This document shows positions 62,643-64,000 of a DNA stretch of 64,000 bases, piece by piece (the first letter of the stretch is position 1; each line of letters begins with the position of its first letter). The position numbers and the translations under genes are program-made. The stretch is from Kalymmatonema hyalinum WJT4-NPBG1 (lineage in GTDB: Bacteria; Cyanobacteriota; Cyanobacteriia; Cyanobacteriales; Nostocaceae), in the NCBI GenBank assembly GCA_019359075.1, contig JAHHIB010000004.1:62001-126000 (forward strand), given 5' to 3'. The notes under the pieces were generated by a model, which was not told the origin of the DNA, did not search any database, and was given only the letters and a program-made list of their open reading frames with translations.

Positions 62643-63031
62643 GAAACCTCCTAATTGGTAATAATTTTTTAGGGACTTGAGGAACTTAGCAACATAAATT
62701 GCTAATATTGTTTATGCGTGTCATTCACGAAAATCTAGGATAAATTAGTGACAAATCTGTTCCTAGAATGGCGACTTTGCTTTATGTTGTGAAAATCTTT
62801 CTGCCAAAGCAACAGGGCAGAAAATTTGACTGCTGTTGCTCATGCCTCTTCCAAGATTAAAGATTTTAGTGATAACCAAATCACTGTTAAAAGATAGAAA
62901 TTTTATTTTAAAACAATATTTTTATACCTGTCTAAAGAGAGATAAAATAGGTACGAGAAAATTAGAAAATTGAAAACTACCAAGTTAGAGGCGTGACGGC
63001 TATTATAGGGTGCAACTACTCGAGCGATCAA

Positions 63032-63085
63032 CATAGATAAACACAGAGTGAATAGAATGCTTGGTTGACTCTGTGCTTATCTATG
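63032..63085. repeat. 18-bp inverted repeat between the two carotenoid-protein genes
   Basis: CATAGATAAACACAGAGT (63032-63049) pairs with 63068-63085, one mismatch, with an 18-base centre. It lies 53 bp after the 63138 gene stop on the minus strand and could end or attenuate its transcript. Related ACACAGAT-type modules lie at 303-330 and 12065-12120. Confidence 0.55.
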
Positions 63086-63137
63086 ATTTCTTATTTGCTA
63101 TTTGCCGAAAAGGCTGCTACTTTCAATTCTGGAAATT

Positions 63138-63629
63138 TTAAATTTCGGCACCTGGTTTTGGTTTAGCACCGAATGGCGCGACGTAATCGCGGAAAAGAGT
63201 AATTTGCTGTTCAAATTCAATTTGCTTAATTCTGTTGAGCAGCTCTTGAGATTGGGAGGAAAGCTTATAGTCAGCAGGCATAGGAACGATAGTAGCGTTT
63301 TCCATGCCTTGAGCTAGGCGATACCAAAACAGTAGCTCGGTAGTATCGCCTATTGAGCCATACATCCGGGTATATTGATTATCTACCTTGTTAATCAAAT
63401 CGCGCTGGAACTGCAACTGTTCTTCATGGGATAATTCCTTAATTTGATTGAACAAACCGTCAGCAATATCTGAAGAAACAGTGCTAGCTCCGGGCGCTGC
63501 GGGGGTAATAGATTTGCCCATTTCTTTGTAAATGAACCAAAACAAAGCTAGCTGTTCATCTACATCTAAGCCTTGCCAAGCTTGGACAATTTCGCGAATA
63601 GTTGGGTCGTTCGTTTGAGTAAATGTCAT
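63138..63629 (-). CDS. Helical carotenoid protein (OCP N-terminal-domain paralogue)
   Basis: 163 residues from ATG 63629 (the frame continues to 63647). It closely follows the OCP N-terminal domain: LDVDEQLALFWFIYKEMGKS ITPAAPGA, FNQIKELSHEEQLQFQRDLI, the Tyr/Trp carotenoid-tunnel segment TTELLFWYRLAQGMENATIV, and ADYKLSSQSQELLNRIKQIE. There is no C-terminal domain and no CTDH homologue gene in the window. HCPs act as singlet-oxygen quenchers or, in HCP4-type clades, phycobilisome quenchers; the clade cannot be fixed by eye. First gene of a probable photoprotection cluster with 62130. Confidence 0.92.
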   Translation of the reverse strand: MTFTQTNDPTIREIVQAWQGLDVDEQLALFWFIYKEMGKSITPAAPGASTVSSDIADGLFNQIKELSHEEQLQFQRDLINKVDNQYTRMYGSIGDTTELLFWYRLAQGMENATIVPMPADYKLSSQSQELLNRIKQIEFEQQITLFRDYVAPFGAKPKPGAEI

Positions 63630-63647
63630 AAAAAACCCCGATTGCAA

Positions 63648-64000
63648 TTAATAACTAACAGTAGCAAGAGTATCAAACGTGTATTTGGTGTTTAACCCTA
63701 CTGAAGGCAGATGTATCTAAATCAAAGAGAAGAAAAATTAGAAAACGAAGAACTCATAAGAGTTCTTTATTTTTGTTGTCATGACTCATGAGAAAGAACT
63801 CAAAATCCAAAACCTAAAACTCAAAAGGGCTTGTTGATTCTGAATTCTTGACTAGATTTTCACGAGGTTGAAACGTGGAGAGACGTTGAGAAGGAAAAGT
63901 AGCCATTATTATAGGTGCGTGGGCTGGCATTGGGGAAGCGATCGCGCCCCGGCGGCTCCTCTGGAGCATCGCCCATAAATTAAATTCGCTAAAGAAGGAG
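63648..64000. other. Upstream region at window end, no gene recognised
   Basis: 353 bp upstream of the helical carotenoid protein gene. AT-rich with a GCGATCGC (HIP1) site near 63939; presumably the promoter region. Nothing further can be supported. Confidence 0.4.

Noticed and set aside
1..64000. tRNA and rRNA genes
   Set aside because: I looked for cloverleaf-like and rRNA sequences while reading and found none that I can support; a covariance-model search would be needed to exclude them.

Overview
The window comes from a filamentous, probably heterocyst-forming cyanobacterium (Nostocales; Scytonema/Tolypothrix/Brasilonema-like). The evidence is GCGATCGC (HIP1) octamers throughout, mycosporine-like amino acid (MAA) genes, stand-alone helical carotenoid proteins, a PEP-CTERM protein, vMAP/AAA-35/WD40 conflict-type proteins, heptamer repeats and many nested interspersed repeats. 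Species assignment is an inference.

Layout. 1-2.9 kb: a copper module on the minus strand, with a Cu P-type ATPase, a coupled small membrane protein and the start of a MerR-type regulator; both promoters carry the same MerR-style dyad operator. 3.2-7.8 kb: a MITE, GNAT acetyltransferase, PhzF-like protein, pentapeptide-repeat protein, small conserved proteins, an IS200/IS605-like relic and a GAF protein. 8.2-12.5 kb: mysA-mysB-mysC, the route to 4-deoxygadusol and mycosporine-glycine, followed by a relic of a nonribosomal peptide synthetase (end of a condensation domain joined to the end of a thioesterase domain). 12.8-25.2 kb: a type I-D CRISPR-Cas locus (WYL regulator, cas3', cas10d, csc2, csc1, cas6) without cas1, cas2 or cas4. 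A coiled-coil ORF, a DUF433/DUF5615 toxin-antitoxin pair and a small ORF lie in the effector operon, and a vMAP-type ATPase follows cas6.

The most notable signal is at 15.93-16.17 kb. Two degenerate copies of the locus CRISPR repeat flank one spacer and point away from the effector operon. From its first base, the spacer matches the operon's putative promoter (14 of 15 positions, the only mismatch at position 6, the flipped-out position in type I guides). The matched site is preceded by GTT, a type I-D PAM, and overlaps the candidate -10 box. I interpret this as a crRNA-like guide (CreR/CreA-like) through which I-D Cascade would repress its own operon, including the embedded toxin-antitoxin pair.

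25-38 kb is accessory DNA: a chimeric vMAP-HTH/ABC-ATPase relic, an IS5-family relic, an AAA-35/WD40 protein with 14 blades, a decayed WD40 paralogue, 9-bp tandem repeats, a ~280-bp repeat family, and a 1139-residue beta-helix protein made largely of eight 98-residue tandem repeats. 38-64 kb is mostly housekeeping and envelope genes: a minimal CRISPR array, HPP protein, PepP, a CMD-fold protein coupled to a GAF-adenylyl cyclase, M28 peptidase, SafE-like membrane protein, GalE, ABC exporter, sugar-phosphate transferase, SurE, MFS transporter, GH31 glucosidase, PEP-CTERM protein and two helical carotenoid proteins. The MAA and carotenoid-protein genes both point to light-stress protection.
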